Source: Planctomycetota bacterium (lineage in GTDB: Bacteria > Planctomycetota > UBA1135 > GCA-002686595). Taken from it: a stretch of 45,465 nt of DNA. Position 1 is the stretch's first letter. The number at the start of each line of letters is the position of its first letter. Made by a program: the position numbers and the translations under genes. Shown piece after piece: positions 7,758 through 18,091 of this stretch. Location of the stretch: NCBI GenBank assembly GCA_016872755.1, contig VGZE01000011.1:1-45465 (forward strand). Direction: 5' to 3'. The notes beneath the pieces are model-generated. The model did no database searches. It had not been told where the DNA came from and saw nothing but the letters and a program-made list of their open reading frames with translations.

Positions 7758-8021
7758 ATGCAACCCCAGGAGCCCGAGCCTCGCAGAGGTCCGGCCGCTC
7801 GACGCCAGGCGCTGGCCGTCGAGTGGTCGCGCTTCGCCGGCCTCGGCATCCAGTTCGCCGCGACGATCGGGCTCTTCACCTGGGCCGGCTGGTGGGCGGA
7901 TTCGCGCCTGTCCAGCTCACCCTGGTGCCTGCTGCTCGGCGTCGCGCTCGGATTCACCGGGGCCCTGATCGCGCTCGTGAAGGCCGTGCCGCGCGCGTCG
8001 CGGCGGAGCCCGCCGCGCTGA
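7758..8021 (+). CDS. AtpZ/AtpI-like small membrane protein of the ATP synthase operon
   Basis: An 87-aa protein with two hydrophobic helices (FAGLGIQFAATIGLFTWAGW and WCLLLGVALGFTGALIALV) joined by a short loop containing DSRLSSS. This matches the AtpZ/ATPase_gene1 family of small proteins encoded first in many atp operons and implicated in Mg2+/Ca2+ transport or c-ring assembly. It starts at ATG 7758 and is followed after 26 nt by a second small membrane gene. Family membership rests on size, topology and position. Confidence 0.7.
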   Translation: MQPQEPEPRRGPAARRQALAVEWSRFAGLGIQFAATIGLFTWAGWWADSRLSSSPWCLLLGVALGFTGALIALVKAVPRASRRSPPR

Positions 8022-8047
8022 AACCCGATCGATCACGTCCCCACGCC

Positions 8048-8443
8048 ATGACTCGCCTGACGCTGGCCCTGCTCGCCTGCACCGCTGCCGCGGTCGGGCT
8101 GTACGTGTGGCGTCCGGGCCCGATCGGCCTGGGCTCCGTGATGGGGATCTGCATGGGGGCGGGCCTCGGGGCGCTGGGCGTGCTGTGGGTCGCGCGCGAG
8201 GCGCGCCGCGGCGGACTGCACGCGTTCCGCGCGCAGACGCTGCTGTTCCTGCTCAAGCTCGGCGTGCTGACGGCCGGCGCGCTGGCGCTGCGCTTCCTGC
8301 CGCAGCTCGAGCAGAGCGCCGACTGGCGCGCCTGGCTGCTCGCCTTCGCCGCGGCGAGCGTGCTGGTGCTGTTCGTCGGTCTGTGGGGCCTCTTCCCGAT
8401 CCCCCGGCGGCCGCTGCTGTCCAACGTAGACCGCCTCGCATGA
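8048..8443 (+). CDS. Small membrane protein, possible AtpI (ATP synthase protein I)
   Basis: A 131-aa, very hydrophobic protein with about four helices (LTLALLACTAAAVGLYVW; VMGICMGAGLGALGVLWVA; LFLLKLGVLTAGALALRFL; LLAFAAASVLVLFVGLWGLF) and a basic loop between helices 2 and 3 (REARRGGLHAFR). Size, topology and position directly before atpB fit AtpI, which assists c-ring assembly in some bacteria, but I see no diagnostic motif. Its stop overlaps the atpB start (ATGA at 8440-8443), so translation is coupled. Confidence 0.6.
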   Translation: MTRLTLALLACTAAAVGLYVWRPGPIGLGSVMGICMGAGLGALGVLWVAREARRGGLHAFRAQTLLFLLKLGVLTAGALALRFLPQLEQSADWRAWLLAFAAASVLVLFVGLWGLFPIPRRPLLSNVDRLA

Positions 8444-9453
8444 GCCCCGTCCCGTCCCTCGGCAAGTTGCTGGCCTCCCCGCGCTCGCTGGTCGCGCTCG
8501 CGCTGTGCATCGGCGCGATCTGGTTCGGCATGACGCACATCGCGCACCACGCGAACGAGTCGCCGTTCCAGACGCTCTACCTGCACTTGAAGCCCGAGGC
8601 GCTGGTCTGGCATCCGCCGCATGCCGAGCCGGGCGTCGAGGCCGCCGCTCCCGGGCCCGCCGATCACGTGCTCGCGGTCCCGGCGAACTTCCTGCCGGCG
8701 CTGTTCACGCGCCCGCTGGGCGCGGGGCCCGAGGACAGCCCGTCCGGGCAGCGCTACCTCGTGCTGACCAACCTGCAGCTGTTCCAGCTGCTGGCGGTGC
8801 TGCTCGTGCTGGTGTTCTTCTCGGGCGTGCCCAAGCACGTGCGCACCGGCCAGGGCGATGCGCCGACGCGCATGGCGGCCGGATTCGCGCAGTGGATCCG
8901 CGACGAGATGGTCTACCCGGTCATGCACAAGGAGCTCGGCTCGAAGTTCCTGCCGTACTTCCTGTGCGTGTTCTTCTTCATCCTGTTCATGAACCTGGCC
9001 GGGCTGCTGCCCGGCGCGGCCACCGCGACCGCCTCGATCTTCGTGACCGCCGCGCTGGCGCTGACGACCTTCCTCTCGATGATCGTGTGCGGGATGGCGA
9101 TCCAGGGCCCGATCGCCTTCTGGAAGCACCTCGTGCCGCACGTGCCGCTGGCGCTGTGGCCGCTGATGTTCGTCGTCGAACTGATCGGTCTGCTCGTCAA
9201 GCCCTTCGCGCTGATGATCCGCCTGTTCGCGAACATGACCGGCGGGCACCTGGTCGTGCTCTCGTTCATGGGCCTGATCTTCTTCTTCGCGCAGCAGATG
9301 GGCGCGGCCGCAGGTTGGGGCGTGTCGCCGCTGGCCGTCGGCTTCGCGGTCTTCATCATGATCATCGAGAGCTTCGTCGCGCTGCTGCAGGCCTACGTCT
9401 TCACGCAGCTGTCGATCCTCTTCGTCAACGCCAGCGTGCATCCGGAGCACTGA
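8440..9453 (+). CDS. atpB: F0F1 ATP synthase subunit a
   Basis: The membrane stator subunit that forms the two proton half-channels beside the c-ring. The 337-aa product is longer than the E. coli protein (271) because of an N-terminal extension: a first helix (LVALALCIGAIWFGM) followed by about 75 mostly polar residues before the next membrane helix (LFQLLAVLLVLVFF). The essential arginine lies in MIRLFANMTGGHLVV (Arg261), and the last helices include FVALLQAYVFTQLSILFVN. The ATG overlaps the stop of the preceding gene. What the extension does is unknown. Confidence 0.95.
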   Translation: MSPVPSLGKLLASPRSLVALALCIGAIWFGMTHIAHHANESPFQTLYLHLKPEALVWHPPHAEPGVEAAAPGPADHVLAVPANFLPALFTRPLGAGPEDSPSGQRYLVLTNLQLFQLLAVLLVLVFFSGVPKHVRTGQGDAPTRMAAGFAQWIRDEMVYPVMHKELGSKFLPYFLCVFFFILFMNLAGLLPGAATATASIFVTAALALTTFLSMIVCGMAIQGPIAFWKHLVPHVPLALWPLMFVVELIGLLVKPFALMIRLFANMTGGHLVVLSFMGLIFFFAQQMGAAAGWGVSPLAVGFAVFIMIIESFVALLQAYVFTQLSILFVNASVHPEH

Positions 9454-9563
9454 GCCGAACGCTGCTTAGCCCCACGCTGACCCGCATCGAGCCGGAGTCC
9501 GGCCCCGGACCACGCCTCGTACCTCTAGCAACCAGAAACCCATTTCCGAAACCAAGACTGCTC

Positions 9564-9809
9564 ATGAATCTCCCCGTTGAAGGCAATGTGATGGACCTCG
9601 CCAAGTTCGGTGCCGCGATCGGCGCTGGTGTCGTCGCGATCGGTGCCGGCCTCGGCATCGGCCGCATCGGTGCCTCCGCGAACGAGGGCATCGCGCGTCA
9701 GCCCGAGGCCGCGGGCGACATTCGCGGCGGTTCGATCATCCTCGCGGCTCTGATCGAAGGCGTCGCGCTGTTCGCGGTCGTCGTCACGCTGCTGATCGCG
9801 CTGAAGTAG
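9564..9809 (+). CDS. atpE: F0F1 ATP synthase subunit c
   Basis: The 81-aa proteolipid that builds the rotating c-ring. It has two helices with the glycine-rich AIGAGVVAIGAGLGIG motif, the polar loop ARQPEA that contacts gamma/epsilon, and the ion-binding glutamate Glu65 in ALIEGVALF. Sodium-type c subunits carry Gln at the position of I32 and Ser-Thr after the Glu; here the loop reads GIGRIG and the Glu is followed by Gly-Val, so proton coupling is expected. ATG 9564 is used; Met10 (ATG 9591, MDLAKFG) is a plausible shorter start. A 110-bp gap precedes it and may hold an extra ribosome-loading region, as expected for the most abundant subunit. Confidence 0.96.
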   Translation: MNLPVEGNVMDLAKFGAAIGAGVVAIGAGLGIGRIGASANEGIARQPEAAGDIRGGSIILAALIEGVALFAVVVTLLIALK

Positions 9810-9923
9810 CGCTTCGCGCCGGGGAGATGCGCGACGGACAGGCCCGCGCGGCCGGTCCGTCTCCTGCCTCCGCGGCGCCATGCGCATCCTTCCTCGGCAC
9901 GCCCACTCCGCAGGTCCACAACC

Positions 9924-10475
9924 ATGCCTACACTCCTCCTCGCGTCCGCCGGCGGCGGCTTCGACCCGCTCGACGTGTCGGGCGCCGGCGGCCTGATCTG
10001 GACGCTGGTGATCTTCTTCATCGCGCTGCCCTTCATGTGGAAGGTCGTGATGGGCCCGGTGGCCAAGGCGCTGACCGAGCGCGACGCCAAGGCCTCGGAG
10101 GCGATCGTCGCCGCCCAGCGCGCCAGCGAGCAGGCCCAGAAGGCGCGCGACGAGGTCGAGTCGAAGCTGACCGAGGCGCGCGCCGACGCGGCCAAGACGA
10201 TGGCCGATGCGCGCACGCGCGCCGAGGCGCGCGAGCGCGAGATCGTCAGCGCCGCGCAACAGCAGGCCCAGGTGCTGCTGGACAACGCGGGCAAGGCGAT
10301 CCGCGCCGAGCAGGAGAAGGCCGTCGCGGCGATCCGCCGCGAGGTCGTCGACCTGTCGCTCTCGGCGGCCTCGAAGGTGCTGAAGCGAGGCGTCAACTCC
10401 GACGACGATCGCCGCCTCGCGCAGGAGGCGGTCGCGCTGGGTCAGCAGTCCTCGGCGGCGCGGAGCGGGTCGTAG
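9924..10475 (+). CDS. atpF: F0F1 ATP synthase subunit b
   Basis: The peripheral-stalk subunit: one N-terminal membrane helix (GGLIWTLVIFFIALPFMWKVV, about residues 22-42) and a long, highly charged helix with heptad-like Ala spacing (AKASEAIVAAQRASEQAQKA through EVVDLSLSAASKVLKR). As a dimer it links subunit a to delta/alpha3beta3. At 183 aa it is a little longer than E. coli b (156). No second b-type gene (b') is present, so a homodimer is expected. The atpH start lies 4 nt after the stop. Confidence 0.93.
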   Translation: MPTLLLASAGGGFDPLDVSGAGGLIWTLVIFFIALPFMWKVVMGPVAKALTERDAKASEAIVAAQRASEQAQKARDEVESKLTEARADAAKTMADARTRAEAREREIVSAAQQQAQVLLDNAGKAIRAEQEKAVAAIRREVVDLSLSAASKVLKRGVNSDDDRRLAQEAVALGQQSSAARSGS

Positions 10476-10479
10476 CGGC

Positions 10480-11031
10480 ATGAACGCAGATCCGGTCACC
10501 TCACGCTGGTGCGAGGCGCTGTTCTCGCTCGCGGGCCGGCGCGGCCGGCGCGACGCGGTCGCGGCCGACCTGCACAAGCTCCAGCGCGAGCTGGCGGGTC
10601 CGCTCGGCCGCCTCGTGTTCGACAACCGCGTCGCGCAGTCCGAGCGCCGCGCCAAGCTCGAGCCCGTGCTGGCCGGTTGCGATCCGCTGACCGCGAACTT
10701 CGTGAACCTGTGCTTCGACAAGCGCCGGGTCGAGGTGCTGCGCTCGATCGCCGCGGCCTTCGAGCAGCGCCTGCTGGCCGAGCAGGGCGCGATCGAGGGC
10801 GTCGTCGAGAGCGCGCGTCCGCTCTCGCAAGGCGACGTCGCCGAGCTCGCGCTCGGTCTTGCCAAGCTGTACGGCAAGCGCCTGGTCCTCACCAATCGCG
10901 TGCGTCCGGAGCTGATCGCCGGCGTGCGCGTGATCGCCGACGGCCGCATGGTCGACGTGTCGGCCCAGGGGCGCCTCGACAGCCTCGAGAAGCGCCTGCT
11001 CGAGTGTTCGCTGCCCGCGCCCACCGCCTAG
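10480..11031 (+). CDS. atpH: F0F1 ATP synthase subunit delta
   Basis: A 183-aa OSCP/delta subunit that ties the peripheral stalk to the top of the F1 head. It has the N-terminal helical domain (VTSRWCEALFSLAGRRGR, LHKLQRELAG), the central LTANFVNLCFDKRRVEVL, and the C-terminal LYGKRLVLTNRVRPELIAG with the GVRVIADGRMVDVSAQGRLDSL signature segment. The N-terminal domain is less conserved, as usual for the family. Position between atpF and atpA is standard. Confidence 0.93.
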   Translation: MNADPVTSRWCEALFSLAGRRGRRDAVAADLHKLQRELAGPLGRLVFDNRVAQSERRAKLEPVLAGCDPLTANFVNLCFDKRRVEVLRSIAAAFEQRLLAEQGAIEGVVESARPLSQGDVAELALGLAKLYGKRLVLTNRVRPELIAGVRVIADGRMVDVSAQGRLDSLEKRLLECSLPAPTA

Positions 11032-11082
11032 GCGCGTCCCTTCCCTCCGCTCTCACCGCAACCGGAAACCGCCACTCCTCCC

Positions 11083-12675
11083 ATGGATCTCCGCCCCGCA
11101 GAAGTCACCTCGATCCTCTCCAAGGAGATCGAGAACTACAAAGGCGACCTCGCCGTTCAGAACGTCGGCACCGTGCTCAGCGTCGGTGACGGCGTCGCGC
11201 GCGTCTGGGGTCTCAACGACTGCATGATGAACGAGCTGCTCGAGTTCTCGGGCGGCGTTCGCGGCGTCGCGCTGAACCTCGAGGAGGACAACGTCGGCTG
11301 CGTGCTCCTCGGCGATGCGACCAAGGTCAAGGAGGGCGACACCGTGCGCACCTCGGGGCGCATCATCTCGGTGCCGACCGGTCCGCAACTGCTCGGGCGC
11401 GTCGTCAATGCGCTCGGCGACCCGGTCGACGGTCGCGGCCCGCTCGGCGTGACCGAGAAGGACTACCTGCCGATCGAGCAGCCCGCTCCTTCGGTGGTCG
11501 AGCGCGAGCCGGTCAAGGAGCCGCTGCAGACCGGCATCAAGGCGATCGACGCGATGATCCCGATCGGCCGCGGCCAGCGCGAGCTCGTGATCGGCGACCG
11601 CCAGACCGGCAAGACCGCGCTGTTGATCGACACGATCATCAGCCAGAAGAACTCCGGCGGCGGCGACCCCAACAACCCCGATCAGGTGCTGTGCGTCTAC
11701 GTCGCGATGGGGCAGAAGCAGTCGACGGTCGTCGACGTCGTGCGCCGCCTCGAGCAGTCGGGCGCGATGCCCTTCACGATCGTGGTGTCCGCCTCGGCGA
11801 ACGACGAGGCCTCGATGCAGTACCTGGCCGCCTACGCCGGCTGCTCGATGGCCGAGCGCTTCCGCGACGAGGGCCGCCACGTCGTGATCATGTACGACGA
11901 CCTGTACAAGCAGGCGCTCGCCTACCGGCAGGTCATGCTGCTCCTGCGCCGCCCGCCGGGGCGCGAGGCCTTCCCCGGCGACGTGTTCAACCTGCACAGC
12001 CGTTTGCTCGAGCGCGCGGCCAAGATCTCGCGCGACGCGCCGAAGATCAATCCGCGCTTCAAGAAGGGCGGCGGCTCGATCACCGCGCTGCCGGTCGTCG
12101 AGACGCAGGAGGGCGACGTCTCGGCCTACATCCCGACCAACGTGATCTCGATCACCGACGGCCAGATCTTCCTCGAGTCGAACCTGTTCAACTCAGGCGT
12201 CAAGCCGGCCGTGAACGCGGGCATCTCGGTCTCGCGCGTCGGCGGCTCGGCCCAGATCAAGGCGATGAAGGACAAGGCCGTGGCCGGCGGTCTGCGCCTG
12301 GGCCTGGCCAGCTACCGCGCGCTGGCGGCCTTCGCGCAGTTCGGCTCGGACCTCGACAAGGCGACGCAGCAGGAGCTGACGCGCGGCGAGCGCCTGGTCG
12401 AGCTGCTCAAGCAGGGCCAGTACGCGCCGCTGCCGGTCGAGCAGCAGATCATGGCGATCTACTGCGGCACCTCGGGCGGCCTCGACGACTTCCCGGCGCG
12501 CCGCGTGCAGGAATTCGAGAAGGCCTTCCTGCGCTTCATGAACGACCACCACCCGGAGGTCGGCCAGGAGATCCGCACGACCAAGGAGCTGTCCGCCAAG
12601 TCGCGCTCGACGCTCGAGGCGGCCTGCAAGACGGTCAAGCAGCAACTCAACCCGGGCGCCTCGGGGAAGGGCTGA
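11083..12675 (+). CDS. atpA: F0F1 ATP synthase subunit alpha
   Basis: The non-catalytic nucleotide-binding subunit of the F1 head. The 530-aa product has the N-terminal beta barrel ([20 protein letters not shown]), Walker A GDRQTGKT at 171-178, [20 protein letters not shown], the Walker B region [17 protein letters not shown], and [17 protein letters not shown] with the conserved arginine finger region. The C-terminal helical domain ends with [13 protein letters not shown]. Length compares with 513 in E. coli. It is preceded by a 51-bp gap and followed 10 nt later by atpG. Confidence 0.98.
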   Translation: MDLRPAEVTSILSKEIENYKGDLAVQNVGTVLSVGDGVARVWGLNDCMMNELLEFSGGVRGVALNLEEDNVGCVLLGDATKVKEGDTVRTSGRIISVPTGPQLLGRVVNALGDPVDGRGPLGVTEKDYLPIEQPAPSVVEREPVKEPLQTGIKAIDAMIPIGRGQRELVIGDRQTGKTALLIDTIISQKNSGGGDPNNPDQVLCVYVAMGQKQSTVVDVVRRLEQSGAMPFTIVVSASANDEASMQYLAAYAGCSMAERFRDEGRHVVIMYDDLYKQALAYRQVMLLLRRPPGREAFPGDVFNLHSRLLERAAKISRDAPKINPRFKKGGGSITALPVVETQEGDVSAYIPTNVISITDGQIFLESNLFNSGVKPAVNAGISVSRVGGSAQIKAMKDKAVAGGLRLGLASYRALAAFAQFGSDLDKATQQELTRGERLVELLKQGQYAPLPVEQQIMAIYCGTSGGLDDFPARRVQEFEKAFLRFMNDHHPEVGQEIRTTKELSAKSRSTLEAACKTVKQQLNPGASGKG

Positions 12676-12685
12676 CGAGCGCGCC

Positions 12686-13570
12686 ATGGCCTCAGTTCGC
12701 GATCTGCGCTCACGGATCAAGTCCGTCGGCAACATCCGCCAGATCACGCGCGCGATGGAGATGGTCGCGTCGACCAAGCTGCGTCGATTCCAGGATCGCG
12801 CGGTCGCGTCGCGGCCCTACGCGCGCGAGATCGCCGGGCTCGTCGGCCGGCTGGCGGGACTGCTCGGCGACGATGTCGGCGACCGGCCGCTGTTCAAGGA
12901 CGGCGCCGGCGAGAAGACGGCGATCCTGCTCGTGACCAGCGATCGCGGCCTGTGCGGCGCGTACAACTCGAACCTGTTCCGCTTCCTCGAGCAGTGGTTG
13001 CGCGAGCATCCCGCCGCGCAGCCGCGCTACTACGTCTACGGTCGCAAGGGCTACCAATACCTGTGCCGCCGCGGGCGCGAGGAGCAGATCGAGCGCTTCC
13101 TCGTCGAGCCCGTGCTCGAGCAGACCGACTACCGCGCGGCCGCGCGCACCTCGAACCTGCTCGTCCAGGCCTTCCAGTCGGGGCAGTACAAGGACGTGCT
13201 GATCCTCTACACCGCGTTCGAGACGATGGTGCGCTACCTGCCGACCTGCGTGCCGTTGCTGCCGATCCGCAGCGACAACCTGGCGGCCGGCCCCGGCGAG
13301 AAGAGCGCCGCGACCGACGTCATCCTCGAACCCGATCCGGCCACCATCTTCGATCAGCTGGTCCCGCGCTACCTCGAGACGCGCGTGTACAACGCGCTGC
13401 TCGAATCACTGACCAGCGAATACGCGTCGCGGCGCTTCTCGATGAAGAACGCGACCGACGCGGCCAAGGGCATGCAGAACGTGCTCAAGGGCAAGTACAA
13501 CCGCAAGCGTCAAGAGACCATCACCAAGGAACTGCTCGACATCGTCGGCGGCGCGGAAGCGCTGCGCTGA
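12686..13570 (+). CDS. atpG: F0F1 ATP synthase subunit gamma
   Basis: The central rotor shaft. The 294-aa product shows the paired N- and C-terminal coiled-coil helices: RSRIKSVGNIRQITRAMEMV with ASTKLRRFQDRA at the start, and SEYASRRFSMKNATDAAKGM with YNRKRQETITKELLDIVGGA at the end. The Rossmann-like middle starts with AILLVTSDRGLCGAYNSN. Length is that of the family (about 287). It lies between atpA and atpD as in most bacteria. Confidence 0.97.
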   Translation: MASVRDLRSRIKSVGNIRQITRAMEMVASTKLRRFQDRAVASRPYAREIAGLVGRLAGLLGDDVGDRPLFKDGAGEKTAILLVTSDRGLCGAYNSNLFRFLEQWLREHPAAQPRYYVYGRKGYQYLCRRGREEQIERFLVEPVLEQTDYRAAARTSNLLVQAFQSGQYKDVLILYTAFETMVRYLPTCVPLLPIRSDNLAAGPGEKSAATDVILEPDPATIFDQLVPRYLETRVYNALLESLTSEYASRRFSMKNATDAAKGMQNVLKGKYNRKRQETITKELLDIVGGAEALR

Positions 13571-15088
<1,518 letters not shown>

Positions 15089-15114
15089 CCGCTGCATCCC
15101 GTTCCACGACGCCT

Positions 15115-15531
15115 ATGGCCACCGACCTGCACCTGCGCGTGATCACGCCCGACAAGATCGCGCTCGACACCCGTACCGATTCGGTGCGCGTGCCGGCCGT
15201 CGACGGGCAGATGGGCATCCTGTCGCGGCACGCGGCCATGGTCGCGGCGCTCGATGCCGGCGTGCTGCGCTGGACCGAAGGCGGAGTGTCGCGCCACATG
15301 TTCGTGGCGGGCGGCTTCTGCGAGGTGCAGCGCGGCGAGGTGCGCATCGTCACGCCGGCCGGCGAGCGTCCCGTCGAGATCGACGAGGCGCGCGCCCGCG
15401 AGGCCGAGGCGCGCGCGCGCGAGCGCCTGCGCGTCGGCAAGAGCACGACCGGCGAGCCCCTCGATACCGTGCGCGCCGAGCTGTCGCTGCGCCGGGCCCT
15501 GCTGCGCCTTTCGGCAAAGAGCCTGGAGTGA
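15115..15531 (+). CDS. atpC: F0F1 ATP synthase subunit epsilon
   Basis: A 138-aa central-stalk subunit that contacts the c-ring and can brake ATP hydrolysis. The N-terminal beta-sandwich has LRVITPDKIALDTRTDSVRV, VDGQMGILSRHAAMVAALDA and MFVAGGFCEVQRGEVRIVT. The C-terminal helical hairpin is present (EARAREAEARARERLRVG, then LDTVRAELSLRRALLRLSAK), so the inhibitory element is probably retained. The start is ATG 15115, 26 nt after atpD. The next gene, aspS, starts only 4 nt after the stop. Confidence 0.95.
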   Translation: MATDLHLRVITPDKIALDTRTDSVRVPAVDGQMGILSRHAAMVAALDAGVLRWTEGGVSRHMFVAGGFCEVQRGEVRIVTPAGERPVEIDEARAREAEARARERLRVGKSTTGEPLDTVRAELSLRRALLRLSAKSLE

Positions 15532-15535
15532 GCGC

Positions 15536-17362
15536 GTGAGCACTCCAGCGGCCGCGGCGCAGCGTCGTCCGGGAGACTGGCGGCGCACGCACACCTGCGG
15601 CGCGCTGCGGCTGTCGGATGCCGGCGCGACCGTGACCCTGAACGGCTGGGTGCACGCGCGGCGCGACCACGGCGGCATCTACTTCGTCGACCTGCGCGAT
15701 CGCTACGGCCTCACGCAGGTCGTGCTCGACGAGAAGCTCGCCTCGAGCGTGCGCTTCTCGGCCGAGTACGTGCTCTCGGTGACCGGCACGGTCAAGGCGC
15801 GCGACGCGCAGAATCGCAACGCCGAACGCGCCACCGGCGAGATCGAGGTGGTGGCTGCGCGCGTCGAGGTGCTGTCGGCGTCGCCGAATCCGCCCTTCGA
15901 GGTCTCCGACGACATCGACACCGCGCTCGAGACGCGCCTGCGCTACCGCTGGCTGGACCTGCGCCGGCCGCTGTTGCAGAAGAACCTGTTGCACCGCTCG
16001 CGCTTCATCAACGCCATCCGCCGCTCGTTCGAACGGCAGGGCTTTGCCGAGATCGAGACTCCGATCCTGACCAAGGCGACGCCCGAGGGCGCGCGCGACT
16101 ATCTGGTGCCGGCGCGCGTGCACCCCGGCAAGTTCTACGCGCTGCCGCAGTCGCCGCAGATCTTCAAGCAGCTCCTGATGGTGGCCGGCATGGACCGCTA
16201 CTTCCAGGTCGCGCGCTGCTTCCGCGACGAGGACCTGCGCGCCGACCGGCAGCCGGAGTTCACGCAGCTCGACATGGAGATGAGCTTCGTCGAGGAGGAA
16301 GACGTCTTCGCGTGCTGGGAGCGCGTGCTGTCGGAGACCTTCGCCGAGTGCATGGGCCTGCAGATCAAGACGCCGTTCAAGCGCCTGCACTACGACGAGG
16401 CGCAGCAGCGCTACGGTTCGGACAAGCCCGACACGCGCTTCGGACTCGAGCTGAAGGCGCTCGACGCTTGGGCGCGCCAATGCGAGTTCAACGTGTTCAA
16501 GTCCGTGACCGCGCAGGCGGGCGGCCGCGTGATGGGCATCAGCGTGCCGGCCGACCTGGCGGCGCAGATCTCGCGCAAGGACCTCGACACCGAGCTCACC
16601 GACCATGCCAAGTCCTTCGGCGCCAAGGGCCTGGCCTGGTGGCGGCCGGCGGCCGACGGCGGCGCCGGCCCGCTGGCCAAGTTCGCCGCGGGCGAGCAAG
16701 GCCTCGCGCTGCGTGCGGCGCTCGGCGCCAAGGATGGCGACCTGTGCCTGTTCGCGGCCGGCCCGCAAGCGCAGGTGCTGCGCGTGCTCGGCGAGCTGCG
16801 CAACCTGCTCGGTCGCAAGTTCGGACTGGCCAAGGCCAGCGGGATCGCCTGGGATTTCCTGTGGGTGACCGGCTTCCCGATGTTCCTGCGCAACGAGGAG
16901 AATGGTCGCTGGGAATCCGCGCACCATCCGTTCACGGCGCCGGCCGATTGGAACTTCCGTGCCGACGACGACGCGGCCCTGGGCAAGCTCGAGAGCCGCG
17001 CCTACGACCTCGTGATGAACGGCTGGGAGCTCGGCTCGGGCTCGATCCGGATCCACCGCGAGGAGGTCCAGCAGCGCGTGTTCGGCCTGCTCGGGATCGG
17101 TCCAGACGAGCAGCGCGAGAAATTCGGCTTCCTGCTCGAAGCACTGGCCCACGGCGCTCCGCCGCACGGCGGCTTCGCGGTCGGGCTCGACCGGCTGACC
17201 GCCCTGACGGCCGGGCTCGACAACATCCGCGAGATCACCGCCTTCCCCAAGACGGCCTCGGCCGCCGACCTGATGTGCCAGGCGCCGTCGCGCGTGGCGG
17301 ACGCCCAGCTCGCCGAGGTGCACGTCGCCCGCGCGGGCAAGGGTCTCGAGGAAGGCGCTTGA
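15536..17362 (+). CDS. aspS: Aspartyl-tRNA synthetase, probably non-discriminating
   Basis: A class II bacterial-type AspRS (608 aa) that charges tRNA with aspartate. Visible parts are the OB-fold anticodon domain (LNGWVHARRDHGGIYFVDLRD), the motif 2 region (FRDEDLRADRQPEFTQLDME), the GAD insertion (about 290-430), and motif 3 (GGFAVGLDRLTALTAG). The GTG at 15536 is used because the product then begins just before the OB fold. Residue 45 (RRDHGG) is His where E. coli has Leu30; His at this position in P. aeruginosa (H31) is linked to non-discriminating enzymes that also make Asp-tRNA(Asn) for GatCAB. Location 4 nt after atpC implies transcription with the ATP synthase operon. Confidence 0.97.
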   Translation: MSTPAAAAQRRPGDWRRTHTCGALRLSDAGATVTLNGWVHARRDHGGIYFVDLRDRYGLTQVVLDEKLASSVRFSAEYVLSVTGTVKARDAQNRNAERATGEIEVVAARVEVLSASPNPPFEVSDDIDTALETRLRYRWLDLRRPLLQKNLLHRSRFINAIRRSFERQGFAEIETPILTKATPEGARDYLVPARVHPGKFYALPQSPQIFKQLLMVAGMDRYFQVARCFRDEDLRADRQPEFTQLDMEMSFVEEEDVFACWERVLSETFAECMGLQIKTPFKRLHYDEAQQRYGSDKPDTRFGLELKALDAWARQCEFNVFKSVTAQAGGRVMGISVPADLAAQISRKDLDTELTDHAKSFGAKGLAWWRPAADGGAGPLAKFAAGEQGLALRAALGAKDGDLCLFAAGPQAQVLRVLGELRNLLGRKFGLAKASGIAWDFLWVTGFPMFLRNEENGRWESAHHPFTAPADWNFRADDDAALGKLESRAYDLVMNGWELGSGSIRIHREEVQQRVFGLLGIGPDEQREKFGFLLEALAHGAPPHGGFAVGLDRLTALTAGLDNIREITAFPKTASAADLMCQAPSRVADAQLAEVHVARAGKGLEEGA

Positions 17363-17384
17363 TCCAGAGGCAGGCCGGCGTTCG

Positions 17385-17413
17385 TTGCGGCTTTGCAGTC
17401 GCGCGCCTATCCT
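17385..17413 (+). promoter_or_regulatory. Candidate infC promoter
   Basis: TTGCGG (17385-17390) and TATCCT (17408-17413) with a 17-bp spacer lie just after the aspS stop. The leader to the infC GTG would be about 55 nt. The form matches the purL, atp and rpmI promoters. Confidence 0.5.
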
Positions 17414-17474
17414 TGTGCACCGGCGCAGATCCCCGTCGAGATCCGCCAGCCCCCGAAGTGGAATCCAACCCCGC

Positions 17475-17981
17475 GTGACTCAGACCTACCGCGTCAACCG
17501 TCAGATCCGAGTGCCCGAAGTCCGCCTGATCGATCAGGACGGCAACCAGGTCGGGGTGGTCACGATCGAGGACGCGCGCCGCCGCGCGGACGACGCGAAT
17601 CTGGATCTGGTCGAGGTGTCGCCGAACGTCGCGCCGCCGGTCTGCCGGATCCTGGATTTCGGCAAGTTCAAGTACGAGCAGCGCAAGAAGGAGAAGGGCG
17701 GGGCGGCCAAGAAGCACGCCAGCCAAGTCAAGGAGCTGCGCGTGCGGCCGGCGATCGGGGATCACGATCTGGAGTACCGGATCCAGCAGGGAAGGGGGTT
17801 CCTGGAGGAGGGGTACAAGGTGCAGGTCGTGTGCGTGTTCAAGGGGCGGCAGATGGCGCACCCCCAGCTTGGACGGCAGGTGATCATGGAGGTGGTGGAG
17901 AAGCTTGCGGATATTTGCAAGGTGGATGGGAGTCCGAAGTTGATGGGGAATCGGATGACGACGTTGTTGGTGAGGAAGTAG
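17475..17981 (+). CDS. infC: Translation initiation factor IF-3
   Basis: IF-3 binds the 30S subunit, keeps 50S away and checks the start codon-fMet-tRNA match. The 168-aa product has the N-terminal domain (YRVNRQIRVPEVRLIDQDGN), the basic linker (FGKFKYEQRKKEKGG), and the C-terminal domain (VKELRVRPAIGDHDLEYRIQ through MTTLLVRK). I chose GTG 17475, which starts five codons before the conserved N-terminal motif. The last third uses codons unlike its neighbours, rich in GGG, GGA and TTG, with a strong G excess on the plus strand. Normally rpmI follows directly; here 2 kb of other sequence intervenes. Confidence 0.96.
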   Translation: MTQTYRVNRQIRVPEVRLIDQDGNQVGVVTIEDARRRADDANLDLVEVSPNVAPPVCRILDFGKFKYEQRKKEKGGAAKKHASQVKELRVRPAIGDHDLEYRIQQGRGFLEEGYKVQVVCVFKGRQMAHPQLGRQVIMEVVEKLADICKVDGSPKLMGNRMTTLLVRK

Positions 17982-17998
17982 AGGGGGAACGTGGGGGA

Positions 17999-18091
17999 GT
18001 CGCGCGCTGCGCGCGCGACTTGCGTGCGCGAGGACGCGCACGCGACTCCGCATGCGCTCGGGCGCGCAGACGCGCCCTCGCGTCTGCGGAG
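17999..18091 (+). repeat. Three-hairpin repeat element, copy A (3' UTR of infC)
   Basis: Three consecutive hairpins begin 18 nt after the infC stop. Hairpin I: AGTCGCGCGC/GCGCGCGACT (17999-18021, loop TGC). Hairpin II: GCGTGCGCG/CGCGCACGC (18023-18044, loop AGGA). Hairpin III: outer CTCCGCA (18047-18053)/TGCGGAG (18085-18091), inner GGCGCG/CGCGCC with loop CAGA (18061-18076). Copy B on the other strand has the same order, the same TGC and CAGA loops and a 30-nt core around hairpin II that differs at one base, while the stems of I and III differ by paired changes. Confidence 0.85.
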
